From the NCBI GenBank assembly GCA_022494885.1, contig JAGVSM010000826.1, positions 1 through 64,000 on the forward strand: a stretch of DNA of 64,000 nt. Reading direction: 5' to 3'. Both the position numbers and the translations under genes were made by a program. Positions within the stretch are counted from its first letter, which is position 1; every line of letters starts with the position of its first letter. The notes below the pieces were generated by a model. It searched no databases and was not told the DNA's origin. It was given only the letters and a program-made list of their open reading frames with translations. Shown piece by piece: positions 1-10,285 of the stretch. The stretch comes from Micrasema longulum. Lineage: Eukaryota > Arthropoda > Insecta > Trichoptera > Brachycentridae.

Positions 1-435
1 GAAGATAAAACAGCTTAAGCTGTCTATGTCTAAGGGAGTCATTAGGAACATATAGAAAAATACTCTCCGTTACACCTATGTTGATCGTAATACCACGGAT
101 CAATCGGAAAAAATACAGCAAGTATGCATTTCTTCTTTTCTCCAAACTATTGTAGCCAAGCATTCCCAGTATGAAGTCAGACGGGTACAACCACGGATAA
201 TATCCGCACTCCCTTAAGTAAAGATACCTCAAAAATTTCTTCTGAACCATCTCCAGCATAAGAGAGTACTTCAATTCGTGGGGTGCCCAGATCAGAGATC
301 CACACTCAAGTCTGCTTCGCACCAATGAGTTATAAAGAAGCCTTAGAACACGAGTATTCAAGAACACCTTAGCTGTTCGGAGAACAAATCCCAACATTTT
401 GCGCGCATTGTCACAGACAGTCCCTATGTGAGTAT
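1..435 (-). mobile_element. LINE reverse-transcriptase C-terminal fragment, cut by window start
   Basis: On the minus strand one frame stays open for about 140 codons, from near 425 to the window edge, without a start codon. It reads like the region after the catalytic core of jockey/CR1-type LINE reverse transcriptases. A KMLGFVLRTAKVFLN block is followed by LYNSLVRSRLECGSLIWAPH, then VQKKFLRYL and a C-terminal VPNDSLRHRQLKLF. The palm motifs (FADD) would lie upstream, so only the tail of ORF2 is present. The open frame suggests a fairly young insertion. The same protein tail recurs at 59628-59800 (minus) and 41945-42066 (plus), so this is a repeat family rather than a host gene. Family assignment rests on remembered consensus motifs. 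Confidence 0.7.
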
Positions 436-1288
436 TTATTCATTTTTCTTTGTTCTTTCATATATTCAATTACACTTTGTTACAAGTAAATTACGAACTT
501 TTGAATTATTTTTTTATATCTTCTTAAGCATTTTTTTATCGACTTAACTTTTTAACCTTTCTGTAACTGCTGCCTATTTTTATTTATAAACTTAAGCATA
601 AGCAAATTTGTGCTGTAAAAGCCATATCGGCGTTAAATGTATTTAAAAATAAAAATGAATGAATAATGATTATGATATTTACCAAATAATATTTTAGTTT
701 TTTTATAACACCATCTTTGATGATTTCAAAGTGTTTGGCGAATTCACTAAATACTCGTTGTTTGTTTTATATCTGAATTTATCAAACCTTGGACAAACTT
801 AAAAAAACCTACTCCATACCAAAAACTATAAGGACGTAATAAAAAACCGTGTTTTGCTAACTTCCGAGGCTCTAACAGAATATATTCTAATAATTTGAGG
901 ATTTTTAATTTTTTCGTTGCTTCATATAATAGCCACGCTGATGATTAAACGTCAAATGGTGTATATAACCGCTTCAAAAGAATGTATGATTTCCATAGTA
1001 AATAAATCAACAAATATTTATTTAATAGCTAATTAATATTTTCTCAAGTATCACTCTTATCAATACATAAGATTACTGTTATTCTAATAATGAAACTGTT
1101 TTTTTAGTTTATTTTTACCTGCGTATATTTATTGGAAATTTATGTGTATAAACTCTAATATTCTGTCAGAAACTAGGTAATTCGAGTACCTTGCTTTAAG
1201 CTCCTTGACCAACTAAAACAGATTATCTCTTCTCATTTTGCAACACAAATTCTCAGTTCATTTGATCTATTGAACATTTAATTGCGTT
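436..1288. other. AT-rich spacer with the IR 3' flank
   Basis: No coding signal was found. The stretch holds poly-A/T runs and the 3' flank of the minus-strand receptor gene. No repeat shared with the rest of the window was recognised. Confidence 0.5.
1128..1133 (-). promoter_or_regulatory. Candidate polyadenylation signal of the IR gene
   Basis: AATAAA reads on the minus strand about 156 bases past the receptor stop codon. This is the first canonical hexamer I noticed downstream. In such AT-rich DNA the motif is common by chance, so this is only a candidate. Confidence 0.3.
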
Positions 1289-3175
1289 CTATTTTTGATG
1301 GAACCAGTTGTTTGTCAATCGGTAATGAACCATTTCTCCGATAAATGCCACGATTGAAAGTATTGTCCCAATAACTAGTATAATGAAAGGACCCGCTACG
1401 TGAGCTATCTTAATTACAATTGGACTGTCATCTGCTTGAACCTGAGACATTTCAAAATCATCAATCCATTTATCAACGAACCCGGCTTCGGATATCTTAT
1501 AAATCCAGTTGTCCACGCCTTCTTTAAGCGGGGAGAATTTTTGTAGGGCTAGTGAAATCAATTGAGATCCATAGGTCTGCTTTAAAATATTCAAATAACC
1601 CTTTTTTAAATGTTTCCTATTAAACAGTTTCACCCAATCTCTTAAGTGCAATACAGTGGCGCTCTCTCTGTTAAACGCAATTCTCTCCACAATATCGTTG
1701 TATTCAACTGATGAAACAATTTGAAATCTATTATAAATTTCTTTTATGATTTCTTCGTTTACGCTCGAAAGTAAATCAAACGTTATTGTTGTTCCATAAA
1801 AATTCAATCCTTCACCCAACATGTCTTTCATTGTTTGTATATTGTCCTCGTAACTTGTGCTCGTAAGGAATCCTACGAGAGAGCTTTGATACATATTTCT
1901 GAGTATCATTGACATACACATCCATAGTGCCACGATGTAACAAGCAAACCTACCCATTTTTTCAAACTCGGCGGGAAAGCCCAACGTCACTCCCCAAATC
2001 GTTTCTCCGATACTTCTTACTTCCACAGTTTTATTGTAAATTATTAATTTAAGCAGAGATAAGAGAAAAACCAGTCCAATCACTAAACATATTGTTAAAG
2101 TCCACACAATCCACTTAAACGGTAGAAATATTTTTGTAGCCGGGGACGTTTTGTCCGATGAAGCTATTATCCATACTAGATCCGCAGTTATGTATATATT
2201 TGATATGCCAACATAATGAGTATTTTCGGCATTGCAAATGAAGACTCCAACACCAATATCCGTGTTGTTAGCAATTAATTCTCCCATGGCCCCTGTCCAG
2301 TGAGTTCCATTTATATGCCCCCATCGCTCAATTTCTGACACATTGGATGTCAGCTGAATTGAAAAATTTAGCAATTCAGACAATAAATTGATCATATTGC
2401 CCTCGACACCATCCAAAGTAACGGAGTCATCAGTGTTTTGTTTGACTGTCACATAAGTTTCGCGAGATACCGTAGACACACGCACCGGACACCCTCTTAG
2501 ATTTAACGTTTTTTGTGGAAACAAACTAAGGCTTTTAATGTACGAGAAGTTTGTACACACGCCAAGCTCTACCATTGTTGTATCTCTGCACACGGTGGAG
2601 TTGAATGGATAAAATGTGAATAAATGCAACTCTTCGTCAAGATCGGCAACTACAACAACATTTACCATGTTAAATGACGAACAAGCATCCAAAACGTTTT
2701 GAATCACTGCTCTCCGTTTTGTTGAGTTTTCCGAGTCTCGTTTTAACACGAATATGATTCTTCCTGCATAAGAAAATCGATCACTAGGAACTAAATTGAT
2801 ATTAGATATAAAAGATTCCGCGTCATCTGAGACAATTATAAAATTTTCAATGCTGTATTTAGTATAGAAAGGACGATTGTGCATGACCGCGAAAGCTGAG
2901 AAGTTTCTTATATGAAACACAATTTGATTAATGGTTCCTTGAAGCTCTGGATTATCTTTTATTTGTATTCGATCATCTTCTGTATTCGTGGTTACGATAA
3001 TTGGCACCCTTTCTTTACGAGTAAAATGTGCCTCAGTTATGTAACCAACACATGCTCCCAAAGCAATGTTTTCGAAGTACCGCTCATCGTGTTTATCCAT
3101 AAACTCTTCAATGTTACTGGAACAAGATGGCGCAAATAACTCGTACGCAATGAACATAATAAAACATCTAATCAT
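1289..3175 (-). CDS. Divergent ionotropic receptor (IR), intact and intronless
   Basis: This 628-residue single-exon protein has the layout of insect ionotropic receptors, variant ionotropic glutamate receptors that act as chemosensory cation channels in sensory-neuron membranes. A hydrophobic start (residues 1-20) looks like a signal peptide. A poorly conserved N-terminal part precedes ligand-binding lobe S1 (about 228-345). M1 lies at about 353-380 and the pore plus M2 at 392-437, with WGVTLGFP and RNMYQSSLVGFLTS. Lobe S2 (about 441-585) has the typical SPLKEGVDNW...EAGFVDKWIDD ending, and M3 is at about 587-612. The arginine that binds the glutamate carboxylate in true glutamate receptors is not evident where S1 should carry it (around HYVGISNIY, 320-328), as in many divergent IRs. 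Lack of introns also fits that group. The ligand is unknown. The start is the first methionine before the signal peptide; the stop is TAG. Confidence 0.9.
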   Translation of the reverse strand: MIRCFIMFIAYELFAPSCSSNIEEFMDKHDERYFENIALGACVGYITEAHFTRKERVPIIVTTNTEDDRIQIKDNPELQGTINQIVFHIRNFSAFAVMHNRPFYTKYSIENFIIVSDDAESFISNINLVPSDRFSYAGRIIFVLKRDSENSTKRRAVIQNVLDACSSFNMVNVVVVADLDEELHLFTFYPFNSTVCRDTTMVELGVCTNFSYIKSLSLFPQKTLNLRGCPVRVSTVSRETYVTVKQNTDDSVTLDGVEGNMINLLSELLNFSIQLTSNVSEIERWGHINGTHWTGAMGELIANNTDIGVGVFICNAENTHYVGISNIYITADLVWIIASSDKTSPATKIFLPFKWIVWTLTICLVIGLVFLLSLLKLIIYNKTVEVRSIGETIWGVTLGFPAEFEKMGRFACYIVALWMCMSMILRNMYQSSLVGFLTSTSYEDNIQTMKDMLGEGLNFYGTTITFDLLSSVNEEIIKEIYNRFQIVSSVEYNDIVERIAFNRESATVLHLRDWVKLFNRKHLKKGYLNILKQTYGSQLISLALQKFSPLKEGVDNWIYKISEAGFVDKWIDDFEMSQVQADDSPIVIKIAHVAGPFIILVIGTILSIVAFIGEMVHYRLTNNWFHQK

Positions 3176-3419
3176 TGTAAACAGGGAGCCTTTCGCGTAG
3201 TTTGGTGATACGATTCACTATTATAACTGTGTGAACAAAGGATAATTATTATACATATGCATGTGCAAAATAATTGTTTCCATAGTTAATTTACCTGACG
3301 CTAAAAGGAAGTTACACGCATTCTCAAAATAGCAGTTTACTATCATTTTTAATAATATGATTTTCTGAGATATTTTAGCAACTGGAATACCTAAGCGTAA
3401 TGATATATTTTTAAACATT
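3176..3419. other. Upstream flank of the IR gene
   Basis: This is the presumed promoter side of the minus-strand receptor. I saw no clear TATA box or initiator, and the small open frames here have no recognisable content. Confidence 0.4.
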
Positions 3420-3570
3420 GATAAATGTTACGCAATATAGTTCATCAACACTAGAACAAAAAAAAGCACATTTTATGGACAGTATTTTGTTGAAAAATGT
3501 GTACACCATACGTGATCCAGGAATTACCATAGACACAAAACGTATGTTTGATACTAACATTAGTCTGACG
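3420..3570 (+). mobile_element. Short LINE reverse-transcriptase remnant
   Basis: The plus-strand frame contains VYTIRDPGITIDTKRMFDTN. This resembles the KDLGIxxDxKLxFxxHI block that follows the catalytic region in jockey/CR1 reverse transcriptases. Nothing recognisable flanks it, so it is a small broken remnant. The call rests on one motif. Confidence 0.5.
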
Positions 3571-4522
3571 TTTAAAAATAAATTGCTAAAAATTCACTTA
3601 CTTTATATGAATTCAAACTCCTTCATCATATAACAAGTTAAGGCCAAATAATGAATAGCTTAGAAAATATAAAACTAAAATAAACGATCGGAAAAAAAAG
3701 TTAATTATTTTAATTTTTTTTCAAATCCCTCACCATTAATCACCATATTACAGTTAAATGACATTCCCCCTCCTTAATTAGCTTTTTACCCCTGTCAGTA
3801 CCATTTTTAAAAAAAAGATGTATGTTTAGTTTAAAAACTACACCTGTAAATGGAAAGATATGTAATTTTCGAAACTGAATATTTAGTAGTGCTTCAAATT
3901 AATTTATCAATATCTTTCCACGTATTAGGGGTCAACATTTGATTCAGGCAGGAGAAAATTAAAGCTTCGGAAATCGTGCTTTTGCCGTTGCCAGCCCCTC
4001 GGCCTAGAACCAATAGCGAAATATCACGTTTTTAAAACATTTTAAAAAGCATTAAGGGTCTATGCCTATGAAATACTGTCGAGAAAACAAATATTTAAAA
4101 AAATATTTTTAAATTTATAATTTTTAATTCCCGCGGAAATGGTCATTGCATTGGCCACGCCCCTAATACGTCACGATTCATGTTCATTTTCAACTTTGTT
4201 TGAAACCGTTAAAAATTTTAAAGAACATCGTCACGAATCTTGCCGTCACAATTATCAATGCCATATTTTTTTTAAAATTATTTTTTTAAAGTTATACATG
4301 AAAAAATATTTTCACCATATTGATTTTGAAATAAAATAAACTATTCAAAATCCTTTCTTTTGTCTACAAACATTTAGACAAACTCAAATATTGTATTCTA
4401 AATCCATTTCATATATTTTTATCGGTATTCGTAGTATGGGATATTTCCCTAAATCATCGACGTCCCAGTCAGCTCAGATAAATCTTATTTCTTTCGTTTA
4501 CCATGACCTCAACGTTAGCTCA
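3571..4522. other. AT-rich intergenic stretch, nothing recognised
   Basis: There are two short open frames (4139-4339 and 4391-4708), but neither shows domain-like content, and the second runs into the tail of the LINE copy that follows. No repeat was identified up to 4522. Confidence 0.4.
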
Positions 4523-5203
4523 GTTTTATTTTATTTATTTATTCACACTTTTTATCAAAATACAATTCCATATTCACTTTGCCCAGCTAACAAGGGTACA
4601 TACCCCGTTCCAAGCAAGGCAATTACATTTTTATATAGTATAATAGTTAACAAATTAATAAAGAGCACAGACAAAAAAAAAAAAAACTTATTCGGATACA
4701 CATTTTGATTCATATACATACAGACATACACACATATACACACATGTATGTATAAATATACACATATATACACATGTACATACACACACACGTACATACA
4801 CCCATGCACATACACATACATACATTCATAAAAACATAGACAATTTATTTATGCGAAACTTCATGGTTGTCATCTATAAATATTAATTTTTTTAAATTAT
4901 TCCTTATTTTTATATTTTATTTTTGACATCCAGTAAGATTCTCCAATCCGTGGCATGCATCAACTTTTCTGACTCCCTACGACCAATGTCATGAAAGAGT
5001 GAGGTCAACACCTTCCGTAACTTGACAACACTCCCGTCTTTCCACGATTCTGGCAAAAGGTTATGGACCTTTTTGCCTACGTTATAGTGTTGTCTCGATG
5101 CCAGAACAGTGTTGACCCCTTCACTTAGTATCAGATCCCTATTAGAGTATCTTGTATTATGGTTGTGGTTGACGCTTGGGTAAATGTCTCTCTTTATGTG
5201 TGT
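4523..5203 (-). mobile_element. LINE 3' end, family 1, copy 1
   Basis: This is a truncated LINE tail in minus orientation. It starts with an A-rich tail (T-rich on plus), then the TTCACTTTGCCCAGCTAACA motif, a CA/TA microsatellite (about 4710-4810) and the end of ORF2. Copies are at 44495-45262 (minus) and 54650-55570 (plus). Comparison with the longer copies shows homology stopping near 5203, so this copy is 5'-truncated. Open frames across the microsatellite are artefacts of the repeat. Confidence 0.7.
4710..4812. repeat. CA/TA-rich microsatellite inside LINE family 1
   Basis: Imperfect CATACACA/CATATACA units fill the stretch. The same low-complexity block lies at the same place in the copies at about 44680-44790 and 55245-55390, so it is part of the element's 3' UTR. 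Confidence 0.75.
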
Positions 5204-5640
5204 TGCAGTTAGAATGCAAGTTTATGTATAAAATTGTAAAGCGCCCTCAAGGTGACTTTTTACAAAAATGGCGCTGTATAATCAGCCAAACGTACATTGA
5301 CAAGAGGTTAGTGGTGATTTCACAACTGTGTGATGGTGGACGTGTAAATTTGTTTTGGTTTTTGTAATAAATTCAAGTTTGGGAAGCATAAAATGATGGT
5401 GACGAACTTTGTAGCTTAAAACTTAATACCTACAAACCAAACAGCAAATGTAAATTAATTCCCATACCTACAATATGTAGCAATATTTCCATTATCAGAT
5501 ATTGCATTCAGGACAAATAACAGCTATTTGTGGTGGTAATTAGAGGGTACTTCCATTTGGAAAATCTGAGGGATAATATGCTCAAATTCTGTTAATGACT
5601 GTCGCATATCACAACAAATCTACGACCACGTTTATTAGGG
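5204..5640. other. Spacer; part shared with 34755-34800
   Basis: The stretch starts with AAAATTGTAAAGCGCCCT, which recurs near 34773 and suggests an old insertion into a common repeat. The remainder has no recognised content; the 63-codon open frame at 5176-5367 spans the junction and is not a gene. Confidence 0.35.
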
Positions 5641-5730
5641 CAGTGGTCGGCAAACAGCGGCTCGCGAGTCACGTACGGCTCGAATACGGCTCTCCAGGGC
5701 CTCGATTATGATGGTAAGACAAAGAAGTCA
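5641..5730 (+). mobile_element. hAT-like transposon terminus
   Basis: The block begins CAGTGGTCGGCAAACAGCGG and continues with CTCGCGAG. CAGxGGTxGGCAAAC followed by CGGCTCGCGAGCC is the terminal-repeat pattern I know from hAT elements of animals. I did not find the matching inverted end, so this is one end of a truncated or rearranged copy. Expected 8-bp target duplications could not be tested. Confidence 0.45.
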
Positions 5731-5933
5731 TACCTTCACCTTACGGTATAGTTGAAGATAAATTCCCTCTTGCGATTGTAAAGATATACTACCGACCCCC
5801 CTCACTTAAAGTTTTAGGTCGGTACATCGATATAAAACAAGGGGAAGCGTACGTCACGGAACACATATCTACGCTTTAAAATGACAAAGCTTCAGTATGA
5901 CGTCATAGTTGAAAATAAAAGTCTCCCGACTGT

Positions 5934-6121
5934 ATATTTTTTTAAATTTTATTTTTGCACCACAACAGGCCAGGAGGCCCAATTACAGTGGTGAATTACA
6001 CCACAAAACGCCCAGGCTTGAGAAAAATCACACTGAATTTTTCTGTTCTCACCGGGAATCGAACCCGGAACCTTCCGTGAGTGATTCAAGCGTCTTGATC
6101 ACTACACCACGGAGGCCGGCT
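5934..6121 (-). mobile_element. tRNA-derived SINE, family A, copy 1
   Basis: Read on the minus strand, the right end is a tRNA-like head with box B (GGTTCCGGGTTCGATTCCC). A body follows, with CACTGTAATTGGGCCTCCTG, then a T-rich block on plus that represents the A-rich tail. Four further copies lie at 20200, 22381, 34349 and 46795. The flanking DNA (TACACTACCGA on one side, TATACTACCGA near 5790) suggests it landed inside another repeat. It is a SINE and not a functional tRNA, because the cloverleaf does not close. Confidence 0.75.
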
Positions 6122-6239
6122 TAAAGGTACACTACCGATACCCCCACTATCAAATTTTGATGTAAGTACATCATTTTATACCGACGGGTCTAAAACCCCT
6201 CGATACGTTTATTTACGTATTAAAAGTGACAAAAAATTT

Positions 6240-6900
6240 GTCCCACCATGCAACTTTTACTTCAATTATGATTTATTAAAATTTTTAATCGTTTTGAGAT
6301 GAGCACTTTTCTTCTTAAAAGCCTATTAAAAATATGAGAGAGAAATAAGTAAATTTTAAAGTCGAATTTAATTCTGACATAACTGTCACTTTAATAAAAC
6401 GAACGCCTAGATGTGAACAAATGTCGCTAGATTCTCTTCTATTAACAAATAAGAGTATCTAGGTGTTAGAAAGTTACCACTCTAAAAAAATAATTAATTT
6501 ATTATATTTTTTCCATCTGTTTTACTATCTTTCCGAGTGTATGTATCGAGACGTTAAAGGAGCCGGCTTTGTAGTCGATCGGTAGATACATACTGACGAT
6601 CGTTAAGCGTACTGTCTAAGTGATTTCCAAAAATCATACAAAATTCATGTTCAAGCGAGTATTTTTTGCTTTAATTGGGATTTATTGGAGTTTATAATCG
6701 CCTTGAAGTGAGCACTTTTTATTACAGAAGCCTATTTAAACTATAAATGAGACCTATTTTAAATGTTAATGACGTAAGGAACGCGGACTAATTGTTTGCG
6801 GTCATTCCATTGGCTTGTTTCAATCATATGATGTCGATATGACAAGTAGGTAGAACATACCGAGGTAGTACAGAAGTTAAGTATACCGTCTCGATATATA
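6240..6900 (+). repeat. Diverged tandem duplication, about 410-base period
   Basis: The block at about 6270-6350 (AATCGTTTTGAGATGAGCAC and its flanks) reappears at about 6680-6760 as AATCGCCTTGAAGTGAGCAC. The similarity extends over roughly 100 bases on both sides. Short TACCG and GTCTCGAT-like words recur between units. The two copies are diverged and hold no coding frame. Confidence 0.5.
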
Positions 6901-7237
6901 CAGATGAAGATAGCGTTCATAATCGAGGCACAGCTCATGTTTCACTTTTCGTTTGATTCATTTTTGTCTATGGGTCGTCGTAATGAAGAACTTTTAAGAT
7001 TATTGCCAATGAGAGATTTAACACGTGGCGACGATATTGCAAACGATGTCATTAAATGCAGAGAACCATAAAATTAAACTCGATATAATTGTTTCGATTT
7101 CAGGAGATGTTTTTTCAACAAAAGGTTTCTATCTATATTTATTTAACGATATCTTTTTTATTTAGTTAATTATTTTGTTGTATATTTTGTACAATACTAT
7201 ACAATACAATACAATATTGTGGAACTTTTTTTTTATC

Positions 7238-7437
7238 TAATCAACAGGGTTATGGAAGCCCTGGCAGATTAGCATTCATGAGTATATACATATATAAAAA
7301 CACCTAATCTAATCTATTCAAATTTACAAAAGATATAATTATGGAATAATCTAAGCGGACATGGCAAGTGTATAATCGCGAGTCAGGACTCTCAGGAGTG
7401 ACAACACCGCCTGTTTCTTGAATGCTTGCCTTTGCTG
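7238..7437 (-). mobile_element. Repeat 3' end, family 3, copy 1 (LINE-like)
   Basis: The reverse complement aligns over about 200 bases with 23080-23336. Shared words are GGCAAGTGT, TCGCGAGTCAG and GACAACACCGC. The plus-oriented copy ends in an AAAATA-type tail, so this copy is inverted. It is a 3' end fragment without protein-coding sequence. Confidence 0.6.
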
Positions 7438-7936
7438 TAGGAACACATTTTTATTTTGTATATTATATATATTTATGTTTTTTTCTATACAATGATATTT
7501 TTCAATGTTTTTATTCATTATTGTTGTACAATTCTATTTTGCTTTAAATTACTGATATTATTGATTGTTATTATTTTTTATCCTATTTTCTTATGTGTGA
7601 TTTGAAAATGGTTTTGCTAATTATTTATATTACGCGTTCCTTTATTTTGTTTCAAACTAGCACTAAAAAAAATGCTTCGTCAAGTGATTCGCATTTTTGG
7701 TTACAAATATTATTGGTAATTTAATTGTTTTTTTTTTCTCGTTTCACCATCATATAGTCTTATCTTGTATAAAATAATATTTGTTATTTTAAAATAAATA
7801 CTTATTAATATTTTCTGAGATCAATTATTTATTGACAATTCTCGATGAAATTCCATTGTAATTATGTAATAACTTATACTTAAATATATTTACATATAAG
7901 TTATTAATTTTAAAACACTTCCACTTATTTTTTTGA
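7438..7936. other. Very AT-rich spacer
   Basis: Almost only A/T runs. No coding frame or repeat shared with the rest of the window was recognised. Confidence 0.4.
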
Positions 7937-8317
7937 CCAATTACGTCCATCGATAATAATAAGAATAAAAAGTGGGAAAAATTAAATTATATTGGAAATA
8001 ATAGCAATAAAATAAAACAAGTGTTACAAAAAAATAATCTTTTAAATTCGTTTTATAATAAAAAATCTTTAAACCAAACATTAATTAATAGTAAAGATCA
8101 GGTCAACTCATTTGAACAAAGCGGAATATATGAATTAAAATGTACTTGTCCTGGTTTATATATAGGACAAAGCGGGAGAGCAATTAAATTTAGACTGAAA
8201 GAACATTTAGCTTCACATATATTAAATTACGATATATCAAACTATGTATCACATTTAAATGAGTTAAAACACAATTTCGACGAATCAAAAGACATATTTT
8301 TTTTACATATATGACAT
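7937..8317 (+). mobile_element. Penelope-like element remnant with GIY-YIG domain
   Basis: The frame is open from 7937 to the stop at 8315-8317. It encodes YIGNNSNKIKQVLQ, then a lysine/asparagine linker, then SGIYELKC and LYIGQSGRAIKFRLKEH. These are the GIY and YIG motifs, the following arginine and the conserved EH of GIY-YIG nucleases. The preceding YIGxxSxKIxxxL block is typical of the region between reverse transcriptase and endonuclease in Penelope-like retroelements, so this is the C-terminal end of their single protein. The reverse-transcriptase part is missing. At 8318 the sequence switches abruptly into an unrelated LINE tail. No start codon belongs to it; it is a broken gene. Confidence 0.75.
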
Positions 8318-8895
8318 TCAATATGGGATTGCCCTGAACTATTATCTCTCATCAACTTCAGGGTGCCTGGAAGAATGACTAGACAGGTGCCACCGTTTTG
8401 TAGCAACAATTCACGGACAGTGTATACACTGTATACTTGTAATGCCGTATTAAACAGACTTCATGAACTCGGCAATAGTTATTCCCACGTATCTGATATA
8501 TTTAGTATAGGGTATTGTTCCAATAGAACAAACCTTTTGAACTTTTTCAAAGATGGTGAATGGTAATTATATTTATTTATTCATGCATTTCATAAAATAT
8601 ACCGTTTTTTGTCCACTTGCCCAGCTGTATAAAACAGTACTTATGATTTTCTTGTTCTTTAACTTTAAAATATTTTATTATTTAATCTGTTTTTTACATT
8701 TATTCTTGAATTATTTAAACTTTCTACTGAATATGGTGTATAATTTTTAAAATATAAATCTTGTATTATTTTTTGGTTTAACTTTTTTTTATAAATCTTG
8801 GGTAAAAGGAAATTTAAGTTTAAAAAAAAAAAAATATTAAGCCAAATATGTTAGTATTATAAATTTTTGTAAAAGGCAGATTTGCCGTTTAAAGG
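8318..8895 (+). mobile_element. LINE 3' end, family 2, copy 1
   Basis: The stretch encodes VPGRMTRQVPPFCSNNSRT and, further on, SYSHVSDIF and a short 3' region ending in A-rich DNA and GGCAGATTTGCCG. This is the usual C-terminal tail of a LINE ORF2 (R-rich block, then a DIF motif). A copy in the opposite orientation at 21385-21905 matches over nearly its whole length. The stop after DGEW and the following frame match between copies. No reverse-transcriptase core is present. Confidence 0.65.
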
Positions 8896-9199
8896 TCTAA
8901 AGTTAGAAAGATTAAAAGTTTTAGAAATAAAAATCCCATTAAATCAGCAAATAGAATTCAAAAACTCACTCTTCTTAGTCCTCTTAGTTGAACCCTGTAC
9001 ATTTCAATAAAACAATTAATGCTTTTTATATAATAGAATCCTCTCTTACAGTACACCGCCAACATATATTTCAATAATTTGTCCCACTCTGTTCTATTGA
9101 AATATTGCGTATGTTAATATCATATGTATCTCTTTCAACTTTTTTTAAAATGTACCTACACTTAAGATGATATTTAGTTTTAAATAAATTATCCTTACA
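8896..9199. other. Spacer, nothing recognised
   Basis: AT-rich DNA between two LINE fragments. No coding frame or repeat similarity was noticed. Confidence 0.35.
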
Positions 9200-9897
9200 C
9201 TGTACGCAGTAATTAGAAGTTGTGTGGAGCTCACAATACATAACAAACATAGAAAGGATTGAAAATGTTCAACGGATTTTTTTTAAATACCTAGATTATA
9301 AAAACAATAAAACGTTTTGTACTTACAGCCAATCTGCCAAACAAAATGGGTTTTTACCCTTGAAAATAGACGCACTGTATCTGAATTATGCTATTTACAT
9401 AAATTATTAAATAATAAAGTAGACTCTTTTAACCTACTCTCCAAAATTAATCTTAATGTCCTCTTTCGCGTGACGAAAAATAAGTATTTATTCCATCTGC
9501 CAGTCTGTAGCACAACACTCTTTCCTCTATCGTTCTTGCTCTAACTTTAATGCTTTTTTTTCAACTATTGTTTTATCTTACATGCCCCTTAATTTATTTA
9601 AAAATAAATTAAGACTCATTATTTCTGGCTCTGATACTATTCCACTTACTATTTAATGATGCTCACACCTACACACACCTGAACACTTACTCCTACACTA
9701 ATACACATAAACACACATCTACACTTACTCTCATACAAATACACATAAACACACCCTTTTGTTGTAACACAATTTAATAATATGTATGATTCTTCTTTAG
9801 AAACTTTGCTGGTCTGCCTTTAACCTGTATTTTTTTTAAATTCTACTATATCGACAATTGTTGACTGTTTGTTTCTTTGAAATAAATAAATAAATAA
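9200..9897 (+). mobile_element. LINE ORF2 tail with frameshift and A-rich tail
   Basis: Two overlapping frames (9222-9410 and 9317-9544) together give the conserved tail of a jockey-type reverse transcriptase. The first has SSQYITNIERIENVQRIFFK and KYLDYKNNK. The second has LHKLLNNKVDSFNLLSKINL and NKYLFHLPV. The switch between frames shows at least one frameshift. The 3' UTR holds ACACxTAC-type repeats and closes with AAATAAATAAATAAAT at about 9882-9897, a typical LINE 3' tail. Confidence 0.65.
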
Positions 9898-9899
9898 TA

Positions 9900-9970
9900 T
9901 TCACCAGTCCGAAGATGCCCATTAGAGGGTGAAAGCACTAATTGGTCAAACAAATAAGTGGAAGGATACC
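9900..9970 (+). repeat. Degenerate hammerhead-like terminal motif, family D
   Basis: ACCAGTCCGAAGATGCCC...GTGAAAGCAC...TTGGTCAAA matches the motif at 45683, 46098 and, inverted, 44250-44310. It directly follows the LINE tail. The core differs from the hammerhead consensus at several positions, so it is probably inactive. Confidence 0.4.
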
Positions 9971-10139
9971 AAGTATTTTTAATGAATAACTTATATGTAA
10001 ATATGAGTTATTAAATCTTCATAATAATGTTTTCATTAATTATTATAAAATTCATAGTTTTTTTATAGTTTTTTATTATCGTTCCAAAAATTATGTTTAT
10101 GTCATTTCTTTTGCCAGCATGTAAAACCAACATGCGAAA

Positions 10140-10285
10140 TCCATGCGAAACCGGTAGACATAGAAAAGTCGGTAAATAGTTATATACAAATATTTAATAA
10201 CATTTAGTAAAATGTTTGGCCACAAAGTTGATGCTTTAAATATTAATAATAGATTATTTATTGAAAATTTCCTTCGATTGTTAAC
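10140..10285 (+). repeat. Dispersed repeat related to 16845-17000
   Basis: GACATAGAAAAGTCGGTAAA and ATATTTAATAACATTTAGTA match the reverse complement of 16845-16960 and, in part, 17560-17640 and 36430-36480. In the copy near 16.9 kb this body follows a hammerhead-like core. Here that core is replaced by unrelated sequence. Confidence 0.5.

Noticed and set aside
2912..3139. Plus-strand 75-codon frame
   Set aside because: It lies antisense within the well-supported ionotropic receptor gene.
4555..4821. Open frame rich in Tyr-Val-Cys-Met repeats
   Set aside because: It is a translation of the CA/TG microsatellite in a LINE 3' UTR; the same artefact occurs at 44598-44861 and 55202-55442.
6040..6121. 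tRNA gene (box B-like GGTTCGATTCC)
   Set aside because: Followed by a shared body and A-rich tail, repeated elsewhere, without a closable cloverleaf; called a SINE. The same applies to the heads at 17.2, 20.3, 23.4, 33.8, 34.2, 46.9, 52.1 and 58.6 kb.
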